64,000 nucleotides of DNA, from NCBI RefSeq assembly GCF_000719975.1, contig NZ_JOIJ01000012.1, forward strand, positions 62,001 to 126,000, given 5' to 3'. The stretch comes from Prauserella rugosa. Lineage in GTDB: Bacteria > Actinomycetota > Actinomycetes > Mycobacteriales > Pseudonocardiaceae. Shown in pieces: positions 35,191 to 42,167 of this stretch. Every line of letters begins with the position of its first letter. Within the stretch, counting starts at the first letter, position 1. A model generated the notes under the pieces. That model saw only the letters and a list, made by a program, of their open reading frames with translations. It was not told the DNA's origin and made no database searches. The position numbers were made by a program, and so were the translations under genes.

Positions 35191-36165
35191 GTGGCCCGGA
35201 CCAAGCCGTTCGCCACGATCGACGACCAGATCCGGCTGCTGCGTTCCCGAGGTCTCGCCCTGGACACGGCTACGGCCGCGCAGTGGCTGCGCAGCGTCGG
35301 CTACTACCGGCTCAGCGGCTACTGGTATCCGTACCGCGCCCGGGAGCTCCACCCGCCGTACGAGCGGACCGACCGGTTCGTCGAGCACGCCGCCTTCGAC
35401 GACGTGGTCCGGCTGTACGAGTTCGACCGCAAGCTGCGCACGTTGATCCACGACGGCATCGAGCGCATCGAGGTCGCCCTGCGCAGCCACGTGAGCTACC
35501 ACGTCGGTTCCCACGACCCGCTCGCGTATCGGGACGCCGCCAACTTCCGGCCCACGTTCCGGCACGGCGCGTGGCTGGCCACGGCGCGCCGCCGCGCCGA
35601 ACGGGCGATGCGGCACAGCGAACCGATCCGCCACCACCGCACGAAGTACAACGGCGAGTTGCCGGTGTGGGTGCTCACGGAGGTGCTGGACTTCTCCGAC
35701 GTCTCCAAGCTCTACGACAGCCTGTTCGCCCGCGGCCAGTGGACCGTGGCCGAGCGGCTCGGCATCGTGGTCGACCACACGGCGTTGTCGTCGAACCAGC
35801 GCGCCAAGGTCCTCAGGACGCACCCGCTCGCGCGGTGGCTCGAGCAGCTCACGGTGCTGCGCAACAGTTGCGCCCACCACGCGCGGATCTGGAACCGTTC
35901 GTTCGCGCCGGTCAGCACCACGGCGCTGCGGACCGTGCCGTCGCTGCGCAGCCTGCCCGAGGGGCAGAGCGAACGTCTCTACGGCGCCATGCTGGTCATG
36001 GCGCATCTGCTGCAGCAGACCTCGCCGGGAACGAGCTGGGCCGCCAAGGTGCGCGCGCTCGTCGAGGACGCGTTCACACCGCTGCCCGACCGGCACGTGG
36101 CCGAGATGGGATTCCCCCACGACTGGCAGAACGAGCCACTGTGGAACCGCATCGACGGACCGTGA
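35191..36165 (+). CDS. Abi_2 family abortive-infection protein (AbiD/AbiF-like, HEPN-type)
   Basis: A 324-aa protein of the Abi_2 family (Pfam Abi_2). N-terminal landmarks are TIDDQIRLLRSRGL and VGYYRLSGYWYPYR. A middle YEFDRKLRTLIHDGIERIEV segment is followed by the HEPN ribonuclease motif R224-N-S-C-A-H229 in VLRNSCAHHARIWNR, i.e. an R-x4-H catalytic pair. Such proteins kill or stall phage-infected cells, probably by cutting RNA. GTG 35191 has GGGAGG 4 bases upstream. Its leader RNA is structured and may restrain it. An XRE regulator follows after 50 bases with its own promoter. There is no partner antitoxin protein upstream. Confidence 0.85.
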   Translation: MARTKPFATIDDQIRLLRSRGLALDTATAAQWLRSVGYYRLSGYWYPYRARELHPPYERTDRFVEHAAFDDVVRLYEFDRKLRTLIHDGIERIEVALRSHVSYHVGSHDPLAYRDAANFRPTFRHGAWLATARRRAERAMRHSEPIRHHRTKYNGELPVWVLTEVLDFSDVSKLYDSLFARGQWTVAERLGIVVDHTALSSNQRAKVLRTHPLARWLEQLTVLRNSCAHHARIWNRSFAPVSTTALRTVPSLRSLPEGQSERLYGAMLVMAHLLQQTSPGTSWAAKVRALVEDAFTPLPDRHVAEMGFPHDWQNEPLWNRIDGP

Positions 36166-36203
36166 CGACGTGAGCGTGATCACCCTCGCGGCGTCACCGG
36201 CGA

Positions 36204-36209
36204 TAGAGT
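36204..36209 (+). promoter_or_regulatory. -10 hexamer TAGAGT, decides the XRE start
   Basis: Ends 7 bases before ATG 36217. The in-frame GTG at 36208 overlaps the box. Confidence 0.55.
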
Positions 36210-36216
36210 GGTCGCG

Positions 36217-37215
36217 ATGTCGGAGACGTTCGGCCAGCGCCTGCGGCGACTGCGCTGCGCGGCAGGGCTGTCGCAATCGCAGTTGGCCCGCCTCGTGCCC
36301 ATCTCGCAGTCGAGCCTGTCCCGCTCCGAATCCGACACGCAGGCGGTCGACGATCAGGCTGTGGCCGCCCGGCTCGACGAGCTCCTCGGCGCAGCCGGCA
36401 CCTTGCGAGCGCTGGCGTATCCGAACGCGGCCGAACTGGTGCTCACCGACGACGACCGAGAGCGCATCGCCCGACACCTCGAACACCCGTCACGGATCGA
36501 CGGCGGCACGGTGACGGCTCTGGGTGATCTGCTGGCCGCGCAGCGCCGTCTCGACGACGTCCTTGGCCCCGAGATCATCATCCCCGGCTCCATCTCGCAG
36601 ATGGAAATCCTGCGCGGGCTACTACCGCATGCCCGCGGGCCACACCGTGCCGCGCTGGCCGAGGTCGTCGCCGAGTACGTGCAGTTCATCGGCTGGTTGT
36701 ATGCCGAGACGCGTGCCGACGAACGCGCAGTGGCGCTACTCGGCCAAGCCGAGGAACTCGCCGACGAGGCCGGGTCGGGTGAGCTCGCGGCACAGGCGGC
36801 GAACTTCCGGGGCTACGTGGCCCGCCAACGCGGCAACGCTCGCGGCGTGGTGCGCTGGTTCCTCGCCGAACACCACACGCCGGGCGCGCACGTCGCCCAG
36901 CGAGTCGGGGCCGCCGCCCAGGCCGCGCACGGCTACGCCCGGCTCGGCGAGCGGGACGAGGCTCTCCGTCTCATGGACGTCGCGGGCCGCCTGCTCGATG
37001 AAGCCGCCCGACTCGATCCGCCCCGCACCGCGTACTGGCTCACGCCCACGTTCCACCGCCTGAACTTCGGGCTGACGCACCTCGCGCTGGCCGACCACGC
37101 GACCGCCGCAGACCACTTCGCGGCCGGGTTCGCCGGGCTGCCGGAAGACCAACAGCGAGCCGAGTGGACGGCCGAGTACCGGCTGGCATGGGACGCGGCC
37201 CGCGAAGCTCGGTAG
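36217..37215 (+). CDS. XRE-family regulator with TPR-like C-terminus
   Basis: 332 aa. The first ~60 residues are a lambda-repressor-type HTH (FGQRLRRLRCAAGLSQSQLA, then ISQSSLSRSESDTQ). The remainder is a helical repeat region reminiscent of the TPR-like domains in actinobacterial XRE regulators such as those next to DUF397 genes (e.g. LLGQAEELADEAGSGELAAQ, ALRLMDVAGRLLDEAARLD). It may sense a peptide or small molecule. It has its own leaderless promoter but sits directly downstream of the Abi_2 gene, so a regulatory link is plausible though not shown. An imperfect inverted repeat follows its stop at ~37220-37256. Confidence 0.85.
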   Translation: MSETFGQRLRRLRCAAGLSQSQLARLVPISQSSLSRSESDTQAVDDQAVAARLDELLGAAGTLRALAYPNAAELVLTDDDRERIARHLEHPSRIDGGTVTALGDLLAAQRRLDDVLGPEIIIPGSISQMEILRGLLPHARGPHRAALAEVVAEYVQFIGWLYAETRADERAVALLGQAEELADEAGSGELAAQAANFRGYVARQRGNARGVVRWFLAEHHTPGAHVAQRVGAAAQAAHGYARLGERDEALRLMDVAGRLLDEAARLDPPRTAYWLTPTFHRLNFGLTHLALADHATAADHFAAGFAGLPEDQQRAEWTAEYRLAWDAAREAR

Positions 37216-37291
37216 CCACGTTGCCTATGCGCCTGGGCATGCGCATGGCGCAACACCTCACTTTCCTGGTCAGGCCGCCGATGGTGTGGCC

Positions 37292-37576
37292 ATGTGGCTC
37301 GTACAGCACGTCGATGGCGCGCTGGTCGCCGTCGGCCCGGACGGCTGGCCGGTCGAGGCCGACCCCGACGCTCCGGATCTCGACATCGTGCCCGGGTGGC
37401 GTCCGGTCGTCGGCGGCGTGCGCCATATCGGCGGCACCGCGCACGAACCGACGTCGGGTTCGACTGCGGAAATGCTGTGCGGCCGCCTGTTCACCCTGCC
37501 GCGGCGGAGACAGCGCACCTCGCCGTTGCTGTTCGACTGCTCGGCCTGCTGGCACGTGTGGCTCGGCATCGACTGA
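37292..37576 (+). CDS. Small hypothetical protein downstream of XRE
   Basis: 94 aa, beginning MWLVQHVDGALVAVGPDGWP and ending LLFDCSACWHVWLGID. A C-x2-C near the C-terminus (CSAC) and an earlier Cys may bind zinc, but only one pair is present. I do not recognise the family. GTG 37286 is an alternative start; there is no clear SD. It lies 20 bases before the left att repeat of the tRNA-Val element, so it is outside the element in the host chromosome. Genes encoding XRE regulators in actinobacteria often have such small partner genes, but the match is not specific. Confidence 0.55.
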   Translation: MWLVQHVDGALVAVGPDGWPVEADPDAPDLDIVPGWRPVVGGVRHIGGTAHEPTSGSTAEMLCGRLFTLPRRRQRTSPLLFDCSACWHVWLGID

Positions 37577-37595
37577 TCGACACGCACGCCGCTGC

Positions 37596-37652
37596 GGGGC
37601 CATGTGGTGGGCGCAGCTGGGTTCGAACCAGCGACCCCCTGCTTGTAAGGCA
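37596..37652. other. att repeat, left (truncated tRNA-Val 3' part)
   Basis: 57 bp identical to 41456-41512. It holds tRNA positions from the anticodon arm to CCA but no 5' half, so it is not a working tRNA. Confidence 0.88.
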
Positions 37653-37710
37653 TGATGACCCGAGCGGCGTGGTTGACCTGCATAAACACTGGTCATCCGC
37701 GAGCGCTGCA

Positions 37711-37730
37711 CCCAAAGTTATCGGGTCGCT
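37711..37730 (+). other. Integrase arm-type repeat, left
   Basis: CCCAAAGTTATCGGGTCGCT. It matches 19 of 20 bases of 41383-41402 and shares the CAAGTTATCGGGTCG core with 41413-41427. Confidence 0.65.
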
Positions 37731-37787
37731 AAACGATCTTCCTTGCATGACGCACTCCTTGTCCCTCGACATCGGAGCGCACTCGCC

Positions 37788-37982
37788 ATGCTCGACGCAC
37801 TCATCCGAGCCTATCGCCGCCCCCACACCCGGGTTACGCGTGATTTCCGCTGGATCGCTGCACGCCTGATCTGTTACCCGATCTTGGCCGCGTTCGGCGT
37901 GGTCGCCATCGCGGGCGCCGGTGACCCGGCGATCTTCACCGACAACATCGTCGACGGCATCCGGGTGCGGGTGATCGAGTGA
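37788..37982 (+). CDS. Small membrane protein of the element
   Basis: 64 aa, MLDALIRAYRRPHTRVTRDF then a single hydrophobic helix (LICYPILAAFGVVAIAGA) and a short polar end. I do not recognise the family. Its stop overlaps the GTG of the next gene by four bases (GTGA at 37979-37982), so it is the first gene of a tightly coupled three-gene unit with the secreted HExxH protein and a 31-aa frame. An in-frame ATG at 37743 exists, but the residues from there to 37788 look non-coding. It could be a small membrane partner or an anchor for export. Confidence 0.55.
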   Translation: MLDALIRAYRRPHTRVTRDFRWIAARLICYPILAAFGVVAIAGAGDPAIFTDNIVDGIRVRVIE

Positions 37983-38500
37983 TCACCGCGACCCACCGCG
38001 TGCTGTCCACCGCCCTCGCTACCGCGCTCACGCTCGTCGCGCTCGTGCTCATCAGCCCGGCCGTCGCCGACGCACCCGATGCCAGCGCCGACGGGTGCAC
38101 CTGGGACGACCAGTGGACCCGCGCCCTGTCCGACCTCGGCGAGGACCCGAAGCACTGGACGGTCCGGCGCATCCCGAACCTGTCCGGCACTATCGACGAC
38201 CGCTACGACCCGCCGGTCGGCATCGTCGACCCGACCATCGATTGCGAGCTCGTCGACAGCGTGGTTCGCCACGAGTGGATGCACCTGCAACAGGTGCGCA
38301 AGTACGGCGACGTGCCCGCGTGGGGTGACCACGAGGAGATCGTCGCCGACTGCGGATCGTGGATACTCGGCGCTGACGCCACGCCGTACCGGGATCGCAT
38401 GGCCGAGTCCCGCGGGGTCGCGTGTACCGGTCCGGAGCTCGCCGAAGCTCTCGCGCTGATCGAGTTCACGCCGTCCCACGAGGCAAAGAGACAGCAATGA
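37979..38500 (+). CDS. Secreted HExxH protein (putative metallopeptidase) of the element
   Basis: 173 aa. An N-terminal signal peptide (THRVLSTALATALTLVALVL, cleavage likely after AVADA near residue 32) is followed by a ~140-aa domain with H98-E-W-M-H102 in RHEWMHLQQ and acidic candidates for a third metal ligand in HEEIVADC (E119/E120/D124). Four Cys (near 40, 89, 125 and 148) could form two disulfides, fitting an exported protein. I cannot name the family; the small size and single HExxH suggest a compact gluzincin-like hydrolase. It is coupled to the small membrane protein upstream and to a 31-aa frame downstream by 4-base overlaps. The target is unknown. Confidence 0.65.
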   Translation: MITATHRVLSTALATALTLVALVLISPAVADAPDASADGCTWDDQWTRALSDLGEDPKHWTVRRIPNLSGTIDDRYDPPVGIVDPTIDCELVDSVVRHEWMHLQQVRKYGDVPAWGDHEEIVADCGSWILGADATPYRDRMAESRGVACTGPELAEALALIEFTPSHEAKRQQ

Positions 38501-38592
38501 TCGCCGTGCTCCGTCGCCTGCACTCCCGCGTGCGCGCGTGGCTCGCGGCAGACCTGCCCGATCGAGACACCCCAGAGGACAGGGTGTGGTGA
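38497..38592 (+). CDS. 31-aa small ORF coupled to the HExxH gene
   Basis: ATG 38497 overlaps the preceding TGA (ATGA) and runs 31 codons: MIAVLRRLHSRVRAWLAADL then PDRDTPEDRVW. It forms a basic amphipathic helix followed by an acidic tail. Its small size and the perfect stop/start overlap are the only support; there is no independent promoter. It could be a real micro-protein, a remnant of a longer gene, or a device for ribosome re-initiation. Confidence 0.35.
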   Translation: MIAVLRRLHSRVRAWLAADLPDRDTPEDRVW

Positions 38593-38677
38593 AAGTTGCA
38601 CCGGCTGCGATGCGCGCAAGCCCATGGCGGCTCGTAACTCGATCGAGCACGAGCGACACCTGGTGCCTGTTTGCCGG

Positions 38678-39274
38678 TCACGAACCATTCGCACTCTTCG
38701 GGTGTGAACGCTCGGTCAGGTGGCAGCCAGTGACCGAGGACAGCGAGGTGGCCTTCTTCGTCCCGAACGAGAACTCCGCCCCGTTGTCGTGGTGAGCACT
38801 GACGAGGTGGTCGTTCGGTCGGTCGACAACAGCCTTCGGTTTGCCGAAACCGTGCTTGCCGGTCACCTCAGTGAAGATCTCCAACGCCCGTGGCCAGTCC
38901 GCCTCCGAGATGGGATGATCGAAGTTGGCCCAGTTGGGCATATGGATCGTCACGGCATCGAGATCCCCATACTCCCCGGTACACCAGTTCTCGGATTCTT
39001 CGTCGGTTGTCTCCCAGGAGTCAGGCAAACCGACCTCGGCGGCTAGACGACGTTGGATCTCGCGCTCGATCTCCGCGTGCTCACTGATCGCGGTCTCGAT
39101 GTTCGGGCGCGCTGCAAGCTCGTCGAACGCACTCTGTGATGGCTCAGCGTCCATGTCTTCCCCTTGACCTCCTGTGGAGGATCCGCTCCCGCATGCCGTC
39201 AGAATCATGACTAAGGCCAAGAAGAACGGCATGGCGAACTTCGAACGGCAGACGGCTGACGGTTGCTGGTGCAC
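38678..39274 (-). CDS. LppA-like lipoprotein of the element
   Basis: 198 aa. The signal peptide has basic RSK, a hydrophobic FAMPFFLALVMILTAC and a perfect lipobox LTAC-G. The mature part is polar, with ENWCTGEYGDLDAV and SVTGCHL giving a Cys pair. It resembles the LppA family of mycobacterial lipoproteins of unknown role; the match is from memory. GTG 39274 lies only 13 bases after the stop of the upstream minus-strand gene, so they form an operon. Base composition is lower in G+C than in the chromosomal genes, consistent with transfer. It would be anchored on the outer face of the cytoplasmic membrane. Confidence 0.72.
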   Translation of the reverse strand: MHQQPSAVCRSKFAMPFFLALVMILTACGSGSSTGGQGEDMDAEPSQSAFDELAARPNIETAISEHAEIEREIQRRLAAEVGLPDSWETTDEESENWCTGEYGDLDAVTIHMPNWANFDHPISEADWPRALEIFTEVTGKHGFGKPKAVVDRPNDHLVSAHHDNGAEFSFGTKKATSLSSVTGCHLTERSHPKSANGS

Positions 39275-39287
39275 TACTTCTACCCAT

Positions 39288-39659
39288 CTATGGCTCGGGA
39301 ACAGGCGTAAAGTCAGGCGAACCGATCATTATCCGGGCCATTGCGTACTCGCTCGTCTGGTAGACCTCCGAGCTCTGCCCTTGGTTCCGCTCCGATTTCA
39401 TGTACTCGCTGTGCCCGGTCGACGCCTCGGTGCGTTGACCGGGAGCAGGTTGGTATTCCTCGGTGGACATGTGGTGGATGCCGTCCTGCTCAACGACATC
39501 CTTGCCGTACCTCTCGACCGCATCGGGGATGTTCGCGATGGCGTCCTCGCGCGCCTCCCACGCATAGACGTGGTTCTCAGGGACGTTCAACTCCTTGCCG
39601 CTGTCAGTTCCGATCCCCGGAGAGCGCAGCGCGCAGTAACGATTGAGGCACACGGTCAT
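39288..39659 (-). CDS. Hypothetical protein of the element
   Basis: 123 aa from ATG 39659: MTVCLNRYCALRSPGIGTDS, then VYAWEAREDAIANIPDAVERY, a charged soluble sequence ending in a Glu/Gln/Ser-rich stretch. No signal or membrane segment, and no family recognised. In-frame codons extend upstream to 39812, but that part overlaps the divergent gene at 39703. It is followed after 13 bases by the lipoprotein gene. A/T content is higher than in neighbouring chromosomal genes. Confidence 0.5.
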   Translation of the reverse strand: MTVCLNRYCALRSPGIGTDSGKELNVPENHVYAWEAREDAIANIPDAVERYGKDVVEQDGIHHMSTEEYQPAPGQRTEASTGHSEYMKSERNQGQSSEVYQTSEYAMARIMIGSPDFTPVPEP

Positions 39660-39702
39660 GATCAATTGGACCGGGCCGCACGACGCCCAATAGCCCGGAT
39701 GT

Positions 39703-40476
39703 GTGCCTGAACTTTCAACCTTGCTACTGACCGTCGCGGCTGCCGCCGTGGCCAGTCTGGCCGCGTTCTTCCTTTGGCGACACCTCCGCCGCCGGCGCGA
39801 GGCGCGCGACATCGAACGCGCCTATGTCGAGCGGCACCCGCTCGCTTTGACCGCCGCTGAGATTGACCGGGCCCTCGACTCCCCACCACAACCCGAGTCC
39901 GAGCCCCCACCGCCACAGTCGTCCGGGTCCCGCCCCCTCGCACTCGGCGGCGTCACCGTCGCCGCGGCAGTCGCCACGCTGTTGCTCGTCGTCCGACCCA
40001 ATGGCGCCCCGACCCCCGATGAGTCCGGCGACAGCGACCCCGCGATCTCCGGAACAGTGCTCACACGATTGCCCGTAGAGCGCCAGCCCGCCCCGAACCC
40101 AGCGCCACCCGCCGCGCCGCGCAGCTCCAACGACCCGACCACCACCGACACCACGCGCCACACGACGCCACCCAGCCCGCCGGCAGAGACGAGCAACCCG
40201 GAGGCGAGCACGACCTCGCGCACGACGACCAGCAGCGACCCACCCGACACCCCACCCACCACGACCGCGACGAGCACGACCGATCCCACCGATGGCGGCG
40301 CGGGCGAGGAGTCCGAGCATTCCCAGCCCGGCACGCGCCCCGGACGCGATAGCCCCGACAGTGAGCAGCCCGATGGTGACCGCCTCGAACGTGAGCGACC
40401 CGATCATGAGCCGCGGCAGTCGTTGGTGCTCTCCCTTGTCGGAGCGGTCGTCGAGCTGATCGATCCGCGACGTTAG
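39703..40476 (+). CDS. Pro/Thr/Ser-rich membrane protein of the element
   Basis: 257 aa. A first transmembrane helix near residues 7-24 ([18 protein letters not shown]) is followed by a basic cytosolic loop ([16 protein letters not shown]). A second helix lies near 83-100 ([16 protein letters not shown]). After it a ~140-residue mucin-like Pro/Thr/Ser/Asp region ([15 protein letters not shown]) presumably lies outside. No enzymatic motif. GTG 39703. Its stop overlaps the convergent integrase stop by four bases. The composition suggests a surface or stalk protein; the Thr/Ser clusters could be glycosylated. Confidence 0.6.
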   Translation: MPELSTLLLTVAAAAVASLAAFFLWRHLRRRREARDIERAYVERHPLALTAAEIDRALDSPPQPESEPPPPQSSGSRPLALGGVTVAAAVATLLLVVRPNGAPTPDESGDSDPAISGTVLTRLPVERQPAPNPAPPAAPRSSNDPTTTDTTRHTTPPSPPAETSNPEASTTSRTTTSSDPPDTPPTTTATSTTDPTDGGAGEESEHSQPGTRPGRDSPDSEQPDGDRLERERPDHEPRQSLVLSLVGAVVELIDPRR

Positions 40477-41378
40477 ATCCGGTCGCCGAGCCCCATCCGC
40501 CGGTGTGCCTCGCGGGCGCGTTCGTCGGCCAAGGAGGCGCCGTAGCGGCGCAACATCTGCGGCGAGCGCCAGCCCGCGTTCCGCATGAGGTCGGTTTCGC
40601 TGCCGCCGTTCGCCAACCATTCGTGCGCCATGGTGTGGCGGAACTGGTGGGCGTGCAGGTTCTGAATCGGCGGGTCGAGCTCGCGCCCGCGCCGGCGGAG
40701 CATGAGTTTGAGTCCGTTGCCGGTCATGGGCGGGCGGTTCTTGTCGGCCAGCCACAGCGCCGGCCGGTCGGCGTGCCGGTGCTTGCTGCGTACCCGCAGG
40801 TACCGCGAGAGCGCGAGCGAGGTTTTCGAGCCGATCGACAGCACCCGGGGCCGCCGGCCCTTGCCGAGCACCTGCACCTGATCTTGTTCGAGATCGACAT
40901 CATCGACGGTCAGTTCCCCGATCTCCGACAGGCGTCCGCCAGTGTCGATCAGCAGGCGGATGATCGCCGCGTCGCGCCGCGAGATGAAGTCGCGCCCGTC
41001 GCACTGTTTGAGCAGCGCCCGCACAGTCTCGAGCGGCAGCACGTCAACCGGCTTCTCGGGCACGTGGGGCGGCTTCATGTGCTCCATCGGGGAGCGCTCG
41101 AGCTCCTCCTCGACCACGAGGAACTTGAAGAACTGTTGCGCGCTGCGGTAGCGCACATTCGCCGTGGCGGCCGAGCGGGTCTCCACGAGATCGGCGATCC
41201 AATCGCCGACATCGTGTCGCGTGACTTCGTCGGGCGCGGGGAGTCGGTCGCGTTCGTCGAGCCAGTCGGCCAACGAACGGGCGGAGGTCAAGTAGGCCTC
41301 GATGGTGCGTTGGGCCTTGTTCTCAGCGGCCAAGACCTTGCCGAAATCACGGATCAGCGACTCCCATTGCTCACGCAT
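40473..41378 (-). CDS. Tyrosine-type site-specific recombinase (integrase)
   Basis: 301 aa. The N-terminal SAM-like core-binding domain is at ~1-95 ([20 protein letters not shown]) and the catalytic domain at ~110-290. Catalytic residues are Arg in [13 protein letters not shown], Lys in [11 protein letters not shown], His-x-x-Arg in [14 protein letters not shown], His/Trp in AGWRSPQ, and nucleophile Tyr in [15 protein letters not shown] 41378 is favoured over the TTG three codons upstream. It lies 78 bases from the right att repeat, oriented away from the tRNA, with an arm-type repeat directly upstream that could let Int repress itself. It resembles XerC/D-like actinobacterial phage integrases. 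Confidence 0.92.
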   Translation of the reverse strand: MREQWESLIRDFGKVLAAENKAQRTIEAYLTSARSLADWLDERDRLPAPDEVTRHDVGDWIADLVETRSAATANVRYRSAQQFFKFLVVEEELERSPMEHMKPPHVPEKPVDVLPLETVRALLKQCDGRDFISRRDAAIIRLLIDTGGRLSEIGELTVDDVDLEQDQVQVLGKGRRPRVLSIGSKTSLALSRYLRVRSKHRHADRPALWLADKNRPPMTGNGLKLMLRRRGRELDPPIQNLHAHQFRHTMAHEWLANGGSETDLMRNAGWRSPQMLRRYGASLADERAREAHRRMGLGDRI

Positions 41379-41382
41379 GGGA

Positions 41383-41427
41383 CCCAAAGTTATCGTGTCG
41401 CTGTGCGCTGTGCAAGTTATCGGGTCG
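41383..41427 (+). other. Integrase arm-type repeats, right (two)
   Basis: CCCAAAGTTATCGTGTCGCT (41383-41402) and CAAGTTATCGGGTCG (41413-41427), direct repeats in the same orientation as 37711-37730, between the int start and the right att. Confidence 0.65.
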
Positions 41428-41455
41428 AGCCCGAAACCCGCGTTTTCGCTGGTGA

Positions 41456-41512
41456 GGGGCCATGTGGTGGGCGCAGCTGGGTTCGAACCAGCGACCCCCT
41501 GCTTGTAAGGCA
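41456..41512. other. att repeat, right (within the intact tRNA-Val)
   Basis: 57 bp identical to 37596-37652. The divergence point falls just past the anticodon loop, where tRNA-targeting tyrosine integrases usually cross over. Confidence 0.88.
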
Positions 41513-41539
41513 GGTGCTCTTCCGCTGAGCTATGCGCCC
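41465..41539 (-). tRNA. tRNA-Val (anticodon TAC)
   Basis: The minus-strand cloverleaf is complete: acceptor GGGCGCA/TGCGCCC, D-arm GCTC...GAGC, anticodon stem CCTGC/GCAGG with loop CTTACAA (TAC at 41505-41507), and T-arm GCTGG-TTCGAAC-CCAGC. The 3' CCA is encoded (41465-41467). It is the integration target of the adjacent element. Confidence 0.95.
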
Positions 41540-41593
41540 TGAACCGGCGTCGCCACGTGGGACGCGGCGACGTCCGGGATGAATCGATCGGCC

Positions 41594-42055
41594 TCAGCCG
41601 AGCTGCGCGACGGCCTTCTTCCAGGCCTCCTGGTCACGCGCCTCGCCGGGCTGGTTGACCTCGGCGAACCTCACGATGCCTTCCTTGTCGATCAGGAAGG
41701 TGCCACGGACCGCGAGACCGGCCTGCTCGTTGAACACGCCGTAGGCCTTCGCGACCTCACCGTGCGGCCAGAAGTCCGACAGCAGCGGAAACTGGTAGCC
41801 CTGCTGCTCGGCCCACGCCTTCAGCGAGAACGGCGTGTCCACCGAGACGCCGAGCACCTGGACGCCCTCGTTGTCGTAGTCCGCGAACTCGTCCCGCAGC
41901 TGGCAGAGCTCTCCCTGGCAGATGCCGCTGAACGCGAACGGGTAGAACACCAGCAGCACCGGCTTGTCCCCACGGAACGACGACAGGGTGACTTCCTGCT
42001 TGTTGTAGTCGTTCAGCGTGAAGTCCGGGGCTTCGGAACCGACCTCGACCGCCAT
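41594..42055 (-). CDS. ahpE: Peroxiredoxin, AhpE type
   Basis: A 153-aa thioredoxin-fold peroxidase, [20 protein letters not shown], with the peroxidatic C46 in [10 protein letters not shown] and a second Cys, C51, five residues later. The catalytic Thr/Arg environment and LFYPFAFSG match the AhpE branch that reduces hydroperoxides and peroxynitrite. Mycobacterial AhpE is one-Cys; the extra C51 here could act as a resolving Cys as in BCP-like enzymes. ATG 42055 has GGGAG upstream. The order ahpE - DUF3052 - aceE is the mycobacterial one. It is the first gene right of the tRNA-Val element. Confidence 0.9.
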   Translation of the reverse strand: MAVEVGSEAPDFTLNDYNKQEVTLSSFRGDKPVLLVFYPFAFSGICQGELCQLRDEFADYDNEGVQVLGVSVDTPFSLKAWAEQQGYQFPLLSDFWPHGEVAKAYGVFNEQAGLAVRGTFLIDKEGIVRFAEVNQPGEARDQEAWKKAVAQLG

Positions 42056-42167
42056 ACAGAGCTCCCTCTCGCGCGTGCTCGTCCGGCCCGCCGGACACCG
42101 GCGGGACCGCGTGTGCCCGTCCACCCTAGCGCGGGAGGCCGGGCCTGCGGCGAGCCCGCCGGTGATC

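Larger units (their letters stand above)
37596..41512. mobile_element. 3.86-kb integrative element in tRNA-Val(TAC)
   Basis: Bounded by two identical 57-bp repeats (37596-37652 and 41456-41512) that contain the 3' part of a tRNA-Val gene from the anticodon stem-loop to the CCA end. The right copy belongs to the intact tRNA. A tyrosine recombinase lies next to that tRNA, and near-identical 20-bp arm-type repeats lie just inside both ends. The excised circle would be 3,860 bp. No replication, transfer or excisionase gene is evident, so it may be a satellite, or use Int alone, or be mobilised by another element. Cargo is mostly predicted exported proteins. The region ~38.6-39.7 kb is visibly more A/T-rich than the flanks. 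Confidence 0.85.

Noticed and set aside
34193..37576. Extension of the integrative element to include Abi_2 and XRE
   Set aside because: The only matching att repeats start at 37596, and the Abi/XRE genes have chromosomal-like composition and lie outside them.
37608..37652. Second tRNA-Val gene
   Set aside because: Only the anticodon-to-3' part is present and the 5' half is missing. It is the duplicated att segment.
38720..39046. Plus-strand frame opposite the lipoprotein gene
   Set aside because: No start signal and no domain. The minus strand has a clear lipobox signal peptide in the same region.
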